From the NCBI GenBank assembly GCA_947652855.1, contig CANTEO010000013.1, forward strand, positions 1-49,582: 49,582 nucleotides of DNA. Reading direction: 5' to 3'. Position 1 is the stretch's first letter, and every line of letters begins with the position of its first letter. Below are positions 14,551 through 23,373 of this stretch, in pieces. This DNA comes from an uncultured Roseburia sp. GTDB lineage: Bacteria; Bacillota; Clostridia; Lachnospirales; Lachnospiraceae. The notes beneath the pieces are model-generated. The model did no database searches, was not told the DNA's origin, and was given only the letters and a program-made list of their open reading frames with translations. The position numbers and the translations under genes were made by a program.

Positions 14551-16086
14551 ATGAAACGTGCGGTAAGTGTGTTGTTTAACCGGGTGTTTATCATTGCCCT
14601 GGCATTGCTTATGCAGTTTTCCTGGATGTTTTATCTGCTGTATGATTTCAGCATCCGCTTTACGTTTGTGGATTACGCGCTTCGGATTTTGGCTGTCATT
14701 GTCGCGTTGACAGTGGTGAATAATTGGACGAACCCCTATTATAAGCTGGCGTGGACGTTTATTATCTTGCTGGTCCCAGTCCTTGGCATTGTGCTGTATT
14801 TTACGTTTGGGAGGTCGCAGCTGACGAAAAAGACGCAGGCGCGCATGGAGGCCGTACACCGGGAGGTCATGCCGTGCCTTAGGGTGGACGCGGCCGCGGT
14901 GGAGGAGCTTTCAAAGGCGGATCCCGGAGTGGCGCGTCAGTCAAAGTATATCAGCGACTGGGCGCTGTTTCCGCTGTATCGGAATTCCAAGACAAAATAT
15001 TACCCGTGCGGCGAGGTGATGTTTGTGGATATGCTAGGGGCCATGGAGCGGGCCGAAAAGTTCATCTTCCTGGAGTATTTTATCGTGGAGGGCGGGCAGA
15101 TGCTGGAGGCGATCTTAGACGTCCTTGGCCGCAAGGTGAAGGAAGGCGTATGCGTACGCTTCATTTATGACGATGTTGGCTCCATCAAGACGCTGCCCCC
15201 TCATTTTGAGGAACGCCTTTTTCGTATGGGCATCGACTGCGCGGGCTTTAACCCGTTCCGGCCCATTCTGTCCGTCATCTTAAACAACAGGGATCATCGG
15301 AAGATACTTGTTGTGGACGGCCAGGTGGGATTTACCGGGGGGATCAACATTGCGGATGAGTACATCAATCAAAAGAAGCGCTTTGGCTACTGGAAGGATA
15401 CGGGAATTGAGATCAAGGGAGAGGCGGTCTGGAGCCTCACCACGATGTTTTTGGAGATGTGGAATTACATCAAGCGCTCGTCAGAAGATTATTTTCAGTA
15501 TCTGCCCGATATTTACAACAAAAAGGAGAACCCGGAGGACGGATTTGTCCAGCCATACGGCGATTCCCCTCTGGATCATGAAAACGTTGGGGAAAATGTT
15601 TATTTGAATATCATCAATCATGCGAAGGAGTATGTGTATATTTTCACGCCCTACCTGATTGTGGACAATGAGATGATGGTTGCGCTGTCGAATGCGGCGA
15701 AGTGCGGCGTGGACGTGCGGATCGTGACGCCGGACATACCGGACAAGAAGCTTGTCTTTTTGCTGACGCAGTCCTATTATGAGCAGCTCATTCAAAACGG
15801 CGTTAAGATTTATCAGTACAAGCCCGGGTTTCTCCATGCGAAATGCTTTGTGTGCGACGATAAGGTGGCGACGGTGGGAACGGTGAACTTAGATTACCGC
15901 AGCCTGTACCTGCATTTTGAATGCGGGGTGTTTTTATACCGTTCCCAGGCGGTGATGCAGGTGAAGCGGGACGCGATAGAAACCATTGGACAATCCAGGG
16001 AAATGACGCTGGAGTTCTGTAGGAGCCGCGGCATTTTCATTCAGGCGATGCAGTCTGTGCTTCGGCTGTTCGCGCCGTTGATGTAG
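14551..16086 (+). CDS. cls: Cardiolipin synthase
   Basis: A 511-aa membrane enzyme that condenses two phosphatidylglycerols, or PG with another donor, to cardiolipin. Two N-terminal helices (~10-30 and ~35-85) are followed by two phospholipase-D HKD motifs: HRKILVVDG with GINIADEY, and HAKCFVCDD with GTVNLDYRS. FILEYFIVEGGQM-like sequence precedes the first motif, as usual in Cls. Length matches the family (~480-515). The RBS GAGGAGG lies upstream of the ATG. Its place after a protease gene has no obvious functional meaning. Confidence 0.95.
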   Translation: MKRAVSVLFNRVFIIALALLMQFSWMFYLLYDFSIRFTFVDYALRILAVIVALTVVNNWTNPYYKLAWTFIILLVPVLGIVLYFTFGRSQLTKKTQARMEAVHREVMPCLRVDAAAVEELSKADPGVARQSKYISDWALFPLYRNSKTKYYPCGEVMFVDMLGAMERAEKFIFLEYFIVEGGQMLEAILDVLGRKVKEGVCVRFIYDDVGSIKTLPPHFEERLFRMGIDCAGFNPFRPILSVILNNRDHRKILVVDGQVGFTGGINIADEYINQKKRFGYWKDTGIEIKGEAVWSLTTMFLEMWNYIKRSSEDYFQYLPDIYNKKENPEDGFVQPYGDSPLDHENVGENVYLNIINHAKEYVYIFTPYLIVDNEMMVALSNAAKCGVDVRIVTPDIPDKKLVFLLTQSYYEQLIQNGVKIYQYKPGFLHAKCFVCDDKVATVGTVNLDYRSLYLHFECGVFLYRSQAVMQVKRDAIETIGQSREMTLEFCRSRGIFIQAMQSVLRLFAPLM

Positions 16087-16198
16087 GAAATGCGCCGTCT
16101 GCCCACAGGGCAGGCTTCGGCTATAGAGCGGGCAAAACGGCAAAGCAGGCCGCCTGGTTGAATATAGAATATACTTTATGTTACGAAGGGAGAAAACG

Positions 16199-17542
16199 AT
16201 GAAGAGGAAAACGAAATTACTGATTTTTGCAGCGGCATTTGCCATGCTGTGTTGCGGGAAGGAGGCGTATGCCCTAGAGGCTCCGGCGCCATATGAGGCG
16301 GAGGCAGTGGATGCGGCAGGGGACGCCGAAGAGGGCGCCGCGGCGGTATATAGCGTGACGTTTGTGTTTAAGCCCAACGGAGGCGCAGGGACAATGGAAA
16401 ATCTGACGGTCACTTCAGATTTGACAGGGGCGAAGCTGCCTGCGAATGCGTTTTTGAGGACGGGCTTTACATTTGCTGGCTGGAACACCGAGAAGGACGG
16501 CTCCGGCGTAAGCTATGCCGATCAGGCCGACGCGCTTTCCTTTGCGACAGAGGCCAATCATGGGAAGAAGATTACGCTATATGCCCAGTGGAAGATGGGC
16601 CTGCCTGTCATCACGAAGGTGAAAAAGGCGACGCCCGGCACGATTCAGGTGAATTTTAAGCAGGTGGCCGGGGCGGACGGCTATGAGGTTCAGTATTCCG
16701 TGAACAAAAAATTTAACAAAAAGAAAACGCTTAAGACAAAGAAGCTGGACAAAAAAGCGAAGAGCGTGGAGCTGATCGACACTACGCCGGGGAAGATGCA
16801 TTACGTCAGGATGCGCGCGTATTGCAATGAAGGCGGCAAGCAGATATACAGCGACTGGACAGATTTGACCTCAAAGACCAAACTGAAGCTAAAGAAAGTC
16901 AACACGATCTCCAATACCAAGTCTATGATGAGCATTGAGGCGGACGTGGTATTGACCGGCAGCGGGACGGGATACCACGCCAAGCTGGTGATGGGGACGA
17001 GCCAGTCGGCGGTGTCCTATGGGATTCAGTATGATTCCTGCGCGGTCGCGCCCTATACCGGAAAAGCCGTGACATTGATTGAAAATGTCATCAGCAACGC
17101 GCCGGGCGGCCAGTCATACACCAGGCCAAGCGGGAAGTCGTTAAAGCTTGGCAAGAAATATCATTTGATGATGACGCTTGACACAAAGGGAAACGGGGCC
17201 GTTTATTTGAATTATAAGAAAATCGGCGGCTTCCAAAATTCCAACCTGGCGAAAAAGAAAATTCATGCGAGCGACCCCATTACGCTGCGTGTGGAAGGCT
17301 CCGCAAGGCTAAACGGGGATACCGTCAAGGCCACGTTTTCCAAGATCCGCTGCAAGGAAAACAGCAAGTTTGACGAGAACAGGCAGTGGGGCGTGCTTCA
17401 GCATATCACAAACCGCACGATGAAAATTAAACTTATGAAAAACGGGTCAATCGTGCTTCATGGGAAAATCTCGGGATTGCCGGGTGGAGGCGATTGGGAC
17501 AATATGTATGGCGACGTTTCCGCAGTATGCAGGCTCTATTAA
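16199..17542 (+). CDS. Secreted protein with InlB-type repeat, Fn3-like and beta-sandwich regions
   Basis: 447 aa from ATG 16199, chosen because GAAGGGA precedes it and the signal peptide (MKRKTKLLIFAAAFAMLCC) starts there. An acidic Ala/Glu-rich linker leads to an InlB B-repeat/Flg_new-like module (VTFVFKPNGGAGTMENLTVT...GFTFAGWNTEKDGSG, ~50-140), a Lys-rich fibronectin-III-like module (GLPVITKVKKATPGTIQVNF...YCNEGGKQIYSDW, ~145-235) and an uncharacterised C-terminal domain (~245-447). No LPXTG or transmembrane anchor is present. A cell-surface or adhesion role is plausible; the C-terminal domain was not recognised. A stable terminator follows. Confidence 0.75.
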   Translation: MKRKTKLLIFAAAFAMLCCGKEAYALEAPAPYEAEAVDAAGDAEEGAAAVYSVTFVFKPNGGAGTMENLTVTSDLTGAKLPANAFLRTGFTFAGWNTEKDGSGVSYADQADALSFATEANHGKKITLYAQWKMGLPVITKVKKATPGTIQVNFKQVAGADGYEVQYSVNKKFNKKKTLKTKKLDKKAKSVELIDTTPGKMHYVRMRAYCNEGGKQIYSDWTDLTSKTKLKLKKVNTISNTKSMMSIEADVVLTGSGTGYHAKLVMGTSQSAVSYGIQYDSCAVAPYTGKAVTLIENVISNAPGGQSYTRPSGKSLKLGKKYHLMMTLDTKGNGAVYLNYKKIGGFQNSNLAKKKIHASDPITLRVEGSARLNGDTVKATFSKIRCKENSKFDENRQWGVLQHITNRTMKIKLMKNGSIVLHGKISGLPGGGDWDNMYGDVSAVCRLY

Positions 17543-17595
17543 TGTAAGAGGGGAATTTGATTGACCGCTCTAAGGCATATTTTTGCAAAGGGCTT

Positions 17596-17632
17596 GGGAG
17601 GGGAAGCTTTTGTCTTCCCCTCCCTATTGTTT
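17596..17632 (+). terminator. Terminator after the secreted InlB-repeat protein
   Basis: GGGAGGGGAAG (17596-17606) pairs perfectly with CTTCCCCTCCC (17614-17624) around CTTTTGT, followed by TATTGTTTT. The rest of the 316-bp gap to the next gene holds its promoter and nothing else recognisable. Confidence 0.85.
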
Positions 17633-17764
17633 TGCATAAAGCGGTTTGACAAGATCATTTTGTGCTTTCCGAGCTTTTGTGCGCTGCTTTGCTGTAGGTG
17701 CGATACGGCGGCTGTGTGTCTTTGCATGGCATTTTTGTGAAAATAGCCGAATTGAAGGTTCTGT

Positions 17765-17793
17765 TTGAATTCTCTGGCCTGATCTGATATAAT
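17765..17793 (+). promoter_or_regulatory. Sigma-A promoter of the SEC-C protein gene
   Basis: TTGAAT (17765-17770), 17 bp, TATAAT (17788-17793). It lies 65 bp before the start codon. Confidence 0.75.
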
Positions 17794-17858
17794 GTATGAG
17801 ATTAGGCATTTCAAGTGCCGGCAGGAAGGCTTACAAATTATAAAAAGGAAGTGTGGAT

Positions 17859-18359
17859 ATGGCATTATTGGAAAATTGGCAGAAGATTGCCTATAATGAA
17901 AAGGCGGACAAGCAGGCGCTGCAGCGGTTTTGGCAGCGGTATTTTTTGGTGGAGAAAGGGGTTTATGAGAAGCTGCTTGCGAACCCCGATGAGAAAGTGG
18001 AAGGCACAGTCAAAGAGCTGGCGGAGAAATACGGCCTTGACATCATGGACATGACTGGCTTTTTGGATGGCATCAATGACAGCCTGGTTGAGCCAAACCC
18101 GATTGAGACAATGGAAGAGGACACCAGGGTGAGCCTTGCGTTTGACAAGGAGAAGCTGTACAAAAACATGGTGGACGCAAAGGCGGACTGGCTGTATGAG
18201 CTTCCGATGTGGAAAGAGATTTATGACGAGGAGACCAGAAAGCGCCTATATCTGGAGCAGAAGAAATCTGGAACAGTGATCGTGGGAAAGAAGACCGGGC
18301 GCAACGACCCTTGTCCTTGCGGCAGCGGGAAGAAGTATAAGCATTGCTGCGGAAGATAG
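17859..18359 (+). CDS. SEC-C metal-binding domain protein
   Basis: 166 aa. The C-terminus carries the SEC-C zinc motif, GRNDPCPCGSGKKYKHCCGR (CxC...CC), as found at the SecA tail and in many small proteins, where it binds Zn or Fe and can mediate ribosome or SecB contacts. The remaining ~145 residues are helical and acidic and not otherwise recognised. ATG 17859 is preferred over GTG 17853 because AAGGAA at 17844-17849 is properly spaced for the ATG. It is monocistronic, with its own promoter and a terminator shared with psd. Confidence 0.85.
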   Translation: MALLENWQKIAYNEKADKQALQRFWQRYFLVEKGVYEKLLANPDEKVEGTVKELAEKYGLDIMDMTGFLDGINDSLVEPNPIETMEEDTRVSLAFDKEKLYKNMVDAKADWLYELPMWKEIYDEETRKRLYLEQKKSGTVIVGKKTGRNDPCPCGSGKKYKHCCGR

Positions 18360-18374
18360 GGCAGCGAAGACATA

Positions 18375-18417
18375 GGGGAAAAGGAATGGCCGCCAAGGGC
18401 AGCTATTCCTTTTCTCC
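18375..18417. terminator. Bidirectional terminator between SEC-C gene and psd
   Basis: GGGGAAAAGGAATGGC pairs with the GCAGCTATTCCTTTTCTCC side. A- and T-rich flanks serve both strands. It overlaps the last codons of psd. Confidence 0.65.
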
Positions 18418-19269
18418 TATTTTCTCCCCAAGCCTCACTTTCGTCTCGATTCCCCTTAAGGTATTCCTTAATAGATCCGAATCCGGGCGGACGGCCCCTT
18501 TTTGAGTCAGCAGCAGGATGGTGGATCCGCCAAAGGCAAAATTCCCTTTCTCTTCCCCGCGCCAAACGCGCCGCAGCCCTTTCCGATTCTCAATTTTCCC
18601 CACGAACAGGGCGCCCACCTCCATCTGGAGCAGCGTCCCGAAATGGTCGGAGCGAAGCAGGGAGTATTCCCTGGCATTTTCTTTATAAATAGGAAAATAG
18701 TCATTTGCGACTGGGTTGACCGTATGTAAGAATCCTGGGATCCTCACATTTTTAGACACCGCCCCATCGTCCACAAAAATGTAGCGGTGGCAGTCGTCCA
18801 CGCGCAGCCGAAAGAGAAAGGCATAGCCTTCGGCGTACCGCTTTGCCAGAGACGGATTTTGTAAGAGGCTTTTTACGGTATATCTGGTATGCTTGATGGT
18901 AAAAGCCGTCCCACGGCTGATGCGGTAGACGCTAAGCCTTCCATCGCAGGGGCTGATGAACGCGCTTGGCGTAAAGTCAATCTCCCTTGCGCCAGGACGC
19001 AGATTCCGCTTGAAAAAGTCGTTGTATGACGTGTATTCCCTTGGCTCGTATTCTTCCATGGGAATGGCGTTTTTTTTGATGAATGGGCCGATGAATAACG
19101 TTGACGCCCTTGTGTCGAGCAGCCTCCCCCCCAATTTTGAGACTGCGGGGGAAACGAGCGGGCGCAGCAGCATACGCCCTAGCGCATGAGAATAAAGCTG
19201 CTTTAAAAATTGATCCTGCATAGAGCATTCACGTTGAATTTTTCCGTTTCGGTCTGCGGTTAAGAGCAT
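18403..19269 (-). CDS. psd: Phosphatidylserine decarboxylase
   Basis: 288 aa. It converts phosphatidylserine to phosphatidylethanolamine using a self-generated pyruvoyl group. Visible: SPCDGRLS (Asp of the self-cleavage triad), DDCHRYIFVDDG (His), and FGGSTI in place of the LGST cleavage site, a variant common in the Firmicutes-type enzymes. Cleavage would leave a short C-terminal alpha chain starting at the Ser. The ATG at 19269 follows GGGAGGT at ideal spacing, so the longer N-terminus is kept. It is the last gene of a three-gene minus-strand set, 12 bp after pssA. Confidence 0.95.
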   Translation of the reverse strand: MLLTADRNGKIQRECSMQDQFLKQLYSHALGRMLLRPLVSPAVSKLGGRLLDTRASTLFIGPFIKKNAIPMEEYEPREYTSYNDFFKRNLRPGAREIDFTPSAFISPCDGRLSVYRISRGTAFTIKHTRYTVKSLLQNPSLAKRYAEGYAFLFRLRVDDCHRYIFVDDGAVSKNVRIPGFLHTVNPVANDYFPIYKENAREYSLLRSDHFGTLLQMEVGALFVGKIENRKGLRRVWRGEEKGNFAFGGSTILLLTQKGAVRPDSDLLRNTLRGIETKVRLGEKIGEKE

Positions 19270-19281
19270 TTTTTTACCTCC

Positions 19282-19941
19282 CTATCTGTGACGTATGCGA
19301 AAAAACCTCCACCAGCTTTTCTCCACAAAGAGAAGCAGCGCGATTGCGACTGCGATGGTAAGGACAAGGATGAAGATTTCAATAGTGGTGGGCTTGCGGA
19401 ATTTAAAGTTTGTAATGAACAGCGTGCCGACGGCTGCCACAAGGATATGTAACGTCGTTATAAATACGCTCCAGCTTGGGAACAGAGGGGACGCGACGAA
19501 CAGGACGGGCAGCACGATCGCCATGGAGGTGATGGGCAGGCCCTGATAATATTTCCTTGCGTCGTCCGTCTCATTCTGCCGTTTTTCTTCTTTTACGTTA
19601 AAATACGCCAGGCGGATTAGGCCGGCCAGGCCGTAAAGGATCAGGATGAGGATGCCGTAGAATTGGCGCATCCCTATTTTGTAGCAGATGATGATGGGCA
19701 AAATCCCAAAGCAGACGATGTCGCACAGGGAGTCGATCTGAATGCCGAAGCTTTTTTCTTCTTCGGTCCGGTTCTTTTTTGTCCGGGCGATCTTTCCGTC
19801 AAACATATCGCAGAAGCCGGAAAGCGCAAGGAAGAACACCGCCCATTGCACATGGCCTGAGAGGGTGCAGAAAATCCCAAGGCTTGCCGATGCAAAGCTG
19901 ATATATGTAAGTATTACCGTGTAGTCCCAAAATCCGATCAT
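19282..19941 (-). CDS. pssA: CDP-diacylglycerol-serine O-phosphatidyltransferase
   Basis: A 219-aa integral membrane CDP-alcohol phosphatidyltransferase. The signature D-G-x2-A-R-x8-G-x3-D-x3-D is read as DGKIARTKKNRTEEEKSFGI followed by QIDSLCD, although the first spacer is longer than the eight residues of the consensus. About six to seven membrane helices follow. It makes phosphatidylserine from CDP-DAG and serine, the substrate for the psd product encoded directly downstream. Its start overlaps the stop of the PAP2 gene by 4 bp, so all three are one unit. Confidence 0.93.
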   Translation of the reverse strand: MIGFWDYTVILTYISFASASLGIFCTLSGHVQWAVFFLALSGFCDMFDGKIARTKKNRTEEEKSFGIQIDSLCDIVCFGILPIIICYKIGMRQFYGILILILYGLAGLIRLAYFNVKEEKRQNETDDARKYYQGLPITSMAIVLPVLFVASPLFPSWSVFITTLHILVAAVGTLFITNFKFRKPTTIEIFILVLTIAVAIALLLFVEKSWWRFFRIRHR

Positions 19942-20621
19942 TTGCTGCCTCCTGTTTTTAACATTTTATCCAATTGTTTTTCGTAGACGGACCAGATGGG
20001 CGTCTTTTTTCCGATCCAAAAGCAGATTTCCGCCAATAAGACGCCTCCGATGACATCAATGATGACATGCTGCTTTGTAAGCAGGGTGGAGAGGCAGACG
20101 AGAGCCGCCATCAGGCAGGATGCGCCCCGATACCATGCCGGGACGTCTTTTTTGCCCCGGATGCCAATGTAGCAGAGCCAGCTCACCAGGCAGTGGATGG
20201 ATGGGAACAGATTGTCCGCGGCGTCAATGGAGTACACGAGGGACATCACCTGATTCCAAAAGCCGTCCGGGCTTAAAGCAGGGCGGGTGTTGGTCGTAGG
20301 GTACGCCAGGAAAACGACAAAGCACACGATTCGGGAAAGGAAGTCTGCGGAAAAAAATTTGCATACCTCTTCCTTGCTCCGGCTCGCGATCAGAATATAA
20401 TTGGCGGCCCAAAACAGATAGCAGCCCAGGTAAATGACGGCGGACGGAGGCCAAAACGGAATCAGACGGTCCAGGCCGCTTTCAATGTTGTGGTGCGGCC
20501 AGCCGCCCGCGATCGCCCGGGAGCCGATATAGACCAGCATATTGAACGACACTGCAAGCAAAAGTGGGGGCAGGCTGTAGCTTTTTATGTATTTCGTTCG
20601 GAACTTTGGTATTTTATGCAT
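19938..20621 (-). CDS. PAP2-family membrane phosphatase
   Basis: 227 aa with five to six helices. The lipid phosphatase motifs are present: TTNTRPAL (first motif, degenerate), NLFPSIHCLVSW (PSxH) and TKQHVIIDVIGG (HxxxD). The family dephosphorylates phosphatidic acid, PGP, undecaprenyl-PP or related lipids; co-transcription with pssA and psd suggests a phospholipid substrate. It is the first gene of the unit and overlaps pssA by 4 bp. The divergent region to thrS (20622-20790) is AT-rich and must hold its promoter, but no convincing minus-strand -35/-10 was picked out. Confidence 0.9.
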   Translation of the reverse strand: MHKIPKFRTKYIKSYSLPPLLLAVSFNMLVYIGSRAIAGGWPHHNIESGLDRLIPFWPPSAVIYLGCYLFWAANYILIASRSKEEVCKFFSADFLSRIVCFVVFLAYPTTNTRPALSPDGFWNQVMSLVYSIDAADNLFPSIHCLVSWLCYIGIRGKKDVPAWYRGASCLMAALVCLSTLLTKQHVIIDVIGGVLLAEICFWIGKKTPIWSVYEKQLDKMLKTGGSK

Positions 20622-20776
20622 GATTTTCTCCTGATTTGAAACTTCTTAAAGAGTATATCAAGTTCTATCATTATATTCAATGGGATTCATGATATCTTAA
20701 AATTTTTTAAAGATTTTGGAAGAAATTTCTAAAGCGTGCGGGAAAATAGGATTCTGCGATAATTTTTAGAAAGCGC

Positions 20777-20805
20777 TTTACATCTTCTGCATTTTGCCGT
20801 ATGAT
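20777..20805 (+). promoter_or_regulatory. Sigma-A promoter of thrS
   Basis: TTTACA (20777-20782), 17 bp, TATGAT (20800-20805), directly before the T-box leader. Confidence 0.65.
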
Positions 20806-20812
20806 AATTAAA

Positions 20813-21069
20813 ATAAGAAGCAACGCGTTGCGGAGAACGAGTAAGCTTAGGGCAATGCATCAGAGAGGGGCGCCGTCATATGACGCGCTGAAAGCGCCCT
20901 TGCAGGAACTAGCCGAATACCATCTCCAAGCGGCCTTAATCCGGCCCGGTGACTCCGTTATCGTCAAAATGAGGCTGCAGCTCCTATGCGGGAGAGGCAA
21001 ACCAGGGTGGAACCGCGGTATGGAATATCGTCCCTGATGCACAGATGTTGTGCATCAGGGATTTTTTCG
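20813..21069 (+). promoter_or_regulatory. T-box riboswitch, threonine (ACC specifier)
   Basis: The T-box core AGGGTGGAACCGCGG is at 21004-21018, with an AGTA-like box and a GCTGAAAGCGCC apical stretch in stem I. The specifier position is read as ACC (20919-20921), a Thr codon, in the context CCGAATACCATCTCC. The terminator arm CCCTGATGCAC/GTGCATCAGGG (21032-21060) ends in ATTTTTTCG. Uncharged tRNA-Thr would bind specifier and T-box and favour the antiterminator, switching thrS on during threonine shortage. Confidence 0.92.
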
Positions 21070-21111
21070 CTTTGTGCAGCGGCGTTCAAATAGAAACAGG
21101 AGGGAAAGGAA

Positions 21112-23079
21112 ATGAAAATTACGTTAAAAGACGGTTCCGTAAAGGAGTACAGTGAGGCGAAGTCCGTATATGAAATCGCAAAGGACATCAGCGAGGGCTT
21201 GGCGAGGATGGCCTGCGCCGGAGAGCTGAACGGTGAGATTGTGGATCTGCGTACTGTGGTAGATCGCGACGCGAGCTTAAACATCGTCACAGCGGGGGAT
21301 GGGGAGGGCCTAAAGGTCATCCGCCATACGGCGGCGCACGTGATGGCTGAGGCCGTGAAGCGGCTGTTCCCAGACGCAAAGGTTACGATTGGGCCAGCCA
21401 TTGCGGACGGCTTTTATTACGATTTTGACGCAGAGCCGTTTTCCAGGGAGGATTTGGACAAGATTGAAGCTGAGATGAAGAAAATCATCAAAGAGGGCCA
21501 TGAAATCACCCGGTTCACTCTCCCAAAAGAAGAGGCCATTTCGTTCATGAAGGAAAAGGGAGAGCCATTTAAGGTGGAGCTGATTGAGGATCTGCCCGAG
21601 GGGGCGGTCATCTCATTTTACGATCAGGGAGGCTTCGTGGATTTATGCGCGGGCCCGCATTTGATGTCCGCAAAAGGCGTCAAGGCGTTTAAGCTGATCT
21701 CGTCGTCCATGGCCTATTGGCGGGGCGACTCACAGAAAGCGCGCTTACAGCGCATCTATGGGACGGCGTTTCACAAAAAAGATGAGCTTGCGGCGCATTT
21801 GGAGAAATTGGAGGACGCAAAGCGCAGGGACCATAACAGGCTTGGCCGTGAGATGGGGCTGTTTACCACAGTGGACGTGATCGGGCAGGGCCTGCCGCTC
21901 TTTACCCCGAAAGGCACAAAGATGCTGATGAAGCTGCAGCGCTGGATTGAGGATCTGGAGGATAAGGAATGGGGCTATGTGCGCACCCGGACGCCGCTTA
22001 TGGCGAAGTCGGATCTGTATAAAATCTCCGGTCATTGGGATCATTATACGGATGGGATGTTTGTCTTAGGCGATGAGCAGAAGGAGAAGGAAGTGTTCGC
22101 GCTGCGCCCGATGACCTGCCCCTTCCAGTATTATGTCTATAAAAGCGAGCAGCGCTCCTACCGTGACCTTCCATACCGGATGAGCGAGACCTCGACGCTG
22201 TTCCGTAACGAGGATTCCGGCGAGATGCATGGGCTGACCCGCGTGCGCCAGTTCACGATCACGGAGGGGCATCTGGTCGTCCGGCCGGATCAGATGGTGG
22301 AGGAATTCAAGGGCTGCCTCGCGCTTGCAAAATACTGCCTTGAGACGCTCGGGCTGGAGGAAGACGTGACGTATCACCTTTCCAAATGGGATCCGGACAA
22401 CAGAGAGAAATACATCGGGGAGCCGGAGGTTTGGGAGGAGACGCAGCAGCATATGCGTGAAATCTTAACGGAGCTTGGCATCACGTTTGTGGAGGACGTT
22501 GGGGAGGCCGCGTTTTACGGGCCGAAGGTGGACATCAACGCCAGGAACGTCTATGGCAAGGACGACACGATGATTACCATTCAATGGGACGCGCTGCTTG
22601 CGGAGCAGTTTGATATGTATTACATTGACGCAAATGGGGAGAAGGCGCGTCCATACATCATCCACCGCACCTCCATGGGCTGCTATGAGAGGACGCTGGC
22701 CTGGCTGATTGAAAAATACGCAGGCAAGTTCCCGACCTGGATGTGCGCGGAGCAGGTGCGCGTGCTGCCGATTTCTGATAAATATGAGGCGTATGCCGAG
22801 ACAGTTAAAAACGAGCTGCTTAAAAATGGCGTTGACGCGACGTGCGACAGCCGTTCCGAAAAAATCGGGTTTAAAATCCGTGAGGCGAGGCTTGATAAGC
22901 TGCCCTATATGCTTGTCGTCGGGCAGAAAGAGGAGGAAGAGGGGACAGTTTCCGTCCGAAGCCGGTTTGCCGGGGACGAAGGGAGCAAATCTCTAGAGGA
23001 GTTCATCGCTGCGATAAAAAAGGAAATTGATTCCAAAGAAATCCGCAAAGAAGAAATTTCAGGAGAAAATAAAGCATAA
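21112..23079 (+). CDS. thrS: Threonyl-tRNA synthetase
   Basis: 655 aa, the full bacterial length. N-terminal TGS domain (residues ~1-62), editing/SAD domain with HTAAH and CAGPH metal ligands, class II catalytic core with motif 2 (TLFRNEDSGEMHGLTRVRQF) and motif 3 (HRTSMGCYERTLAWLIEKY), and the C-terminal anticodon-binding domain (RVLPISDKYEAYAETVKNEL). The ATG follows an AGGAGGGAAAGG RBS. Expression is controlled by the upstream T-box. Confidence 0.98.
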   Translation: MKITLKDGSVKEYSEAKSVYEIAKDISEGLARMACAGELNGEIVDLRTVVDRDASLNIVTAGDGEGLKVIRHTAAHVMAEAVKRLFPDAKVTIGPAIADGFYYDFDAEPFSREDLDKIEAEMKKIIKEGHEITRFTLPKEEAISFMKEKGEPFKVELIEDLPEGAVISFYDQGGFVDLCAGPHLMSAKGVKAFKLISSSMAYWRGDSQKARLQRIYGTAFHKKDELAAHLEKLEDAKRRDHNRLGREMGLFTTVDVIGQGLPLFTPKGTKMLMKLQRWIEDLEDKEWGYVRTRTPLMAKSDLYKISGHWDHYTDGMFVLGDEQKEKEVFALRPMTCPFQYYVYKSEQRSYRDLPYRMSETSTLFRNEDSGEMHGLTRVRQFTITEGHLVVRPDQMVEEFKGCLALAKYCLETLGLEEDVTYHLSKWDPDNREKYIGEPEVWEETQQHMREILTELGITFVEDVGEAAFYGPKVDINARNVYGKDDTMITIQWDALLAEQFDMYYIDANGEKARPYIIHRTSMGCYERTLAWLIEKYAGKFPTWMCAEQVRVLPISDKYEAYAETVKNELLKNGVDATCDSRSEKIGFKIREARLDKLPYMLVVGQKEEEEGTVSVRSRFAGDEGSKSLEEFIAAIKKEIDSKEIRKEEISGENKA

Positions 23080-23095
23080 ATTCGCGTATTACGCA

Positions 23096-23128
23096 ATGCA
23101 GGCCGAAGCCTTCGATGCATATTTTTTG
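23096..23128 (+). terminator. thrS terminator
   Basis: ATGCA-GGC-CGAA-GCC-TTCGA-TGCAT followed by ATTTTTTGG. A second hairpin, AGCCCC/AGGGGCT at 23281-23301, lies further downstream. The 294-bp gap to the next gene contains a long open frame (from 23164), but nothing coding-like was recognised in it. Confidence 0.65.
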
Positions 23129-23373
23129 GAATCGGGCAAATACTATGTTCGGGCTGAATCGCTTTGCGGCAGAAGGGTTTTTGCCGTCAAAGCGGCTCGC
23201 CGCAGGCGCAGGATGCGCGCTTTTACGAATGGGTCAGGACACGATATGACAGGATTCGGCATTCGGCGCGCAAAGCGGCCAGCCCCTTCATGAATAGGGG
23301 CTTAGGGAGCGGAAGCGGCTTTGCCCGCTTGTCCCCGATTAGAAAAATATGGATGGAAAAGGAGATTGCGGCC

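Noticed and set aside
23164..23373. N-terminal extension of the DUF1540 reading frame
   Set aside because: It carries a terminator hairpin and a biased Arg/Ser-rich translation; the DUF1540 family pattern begins at 23374 behind a good RBS.
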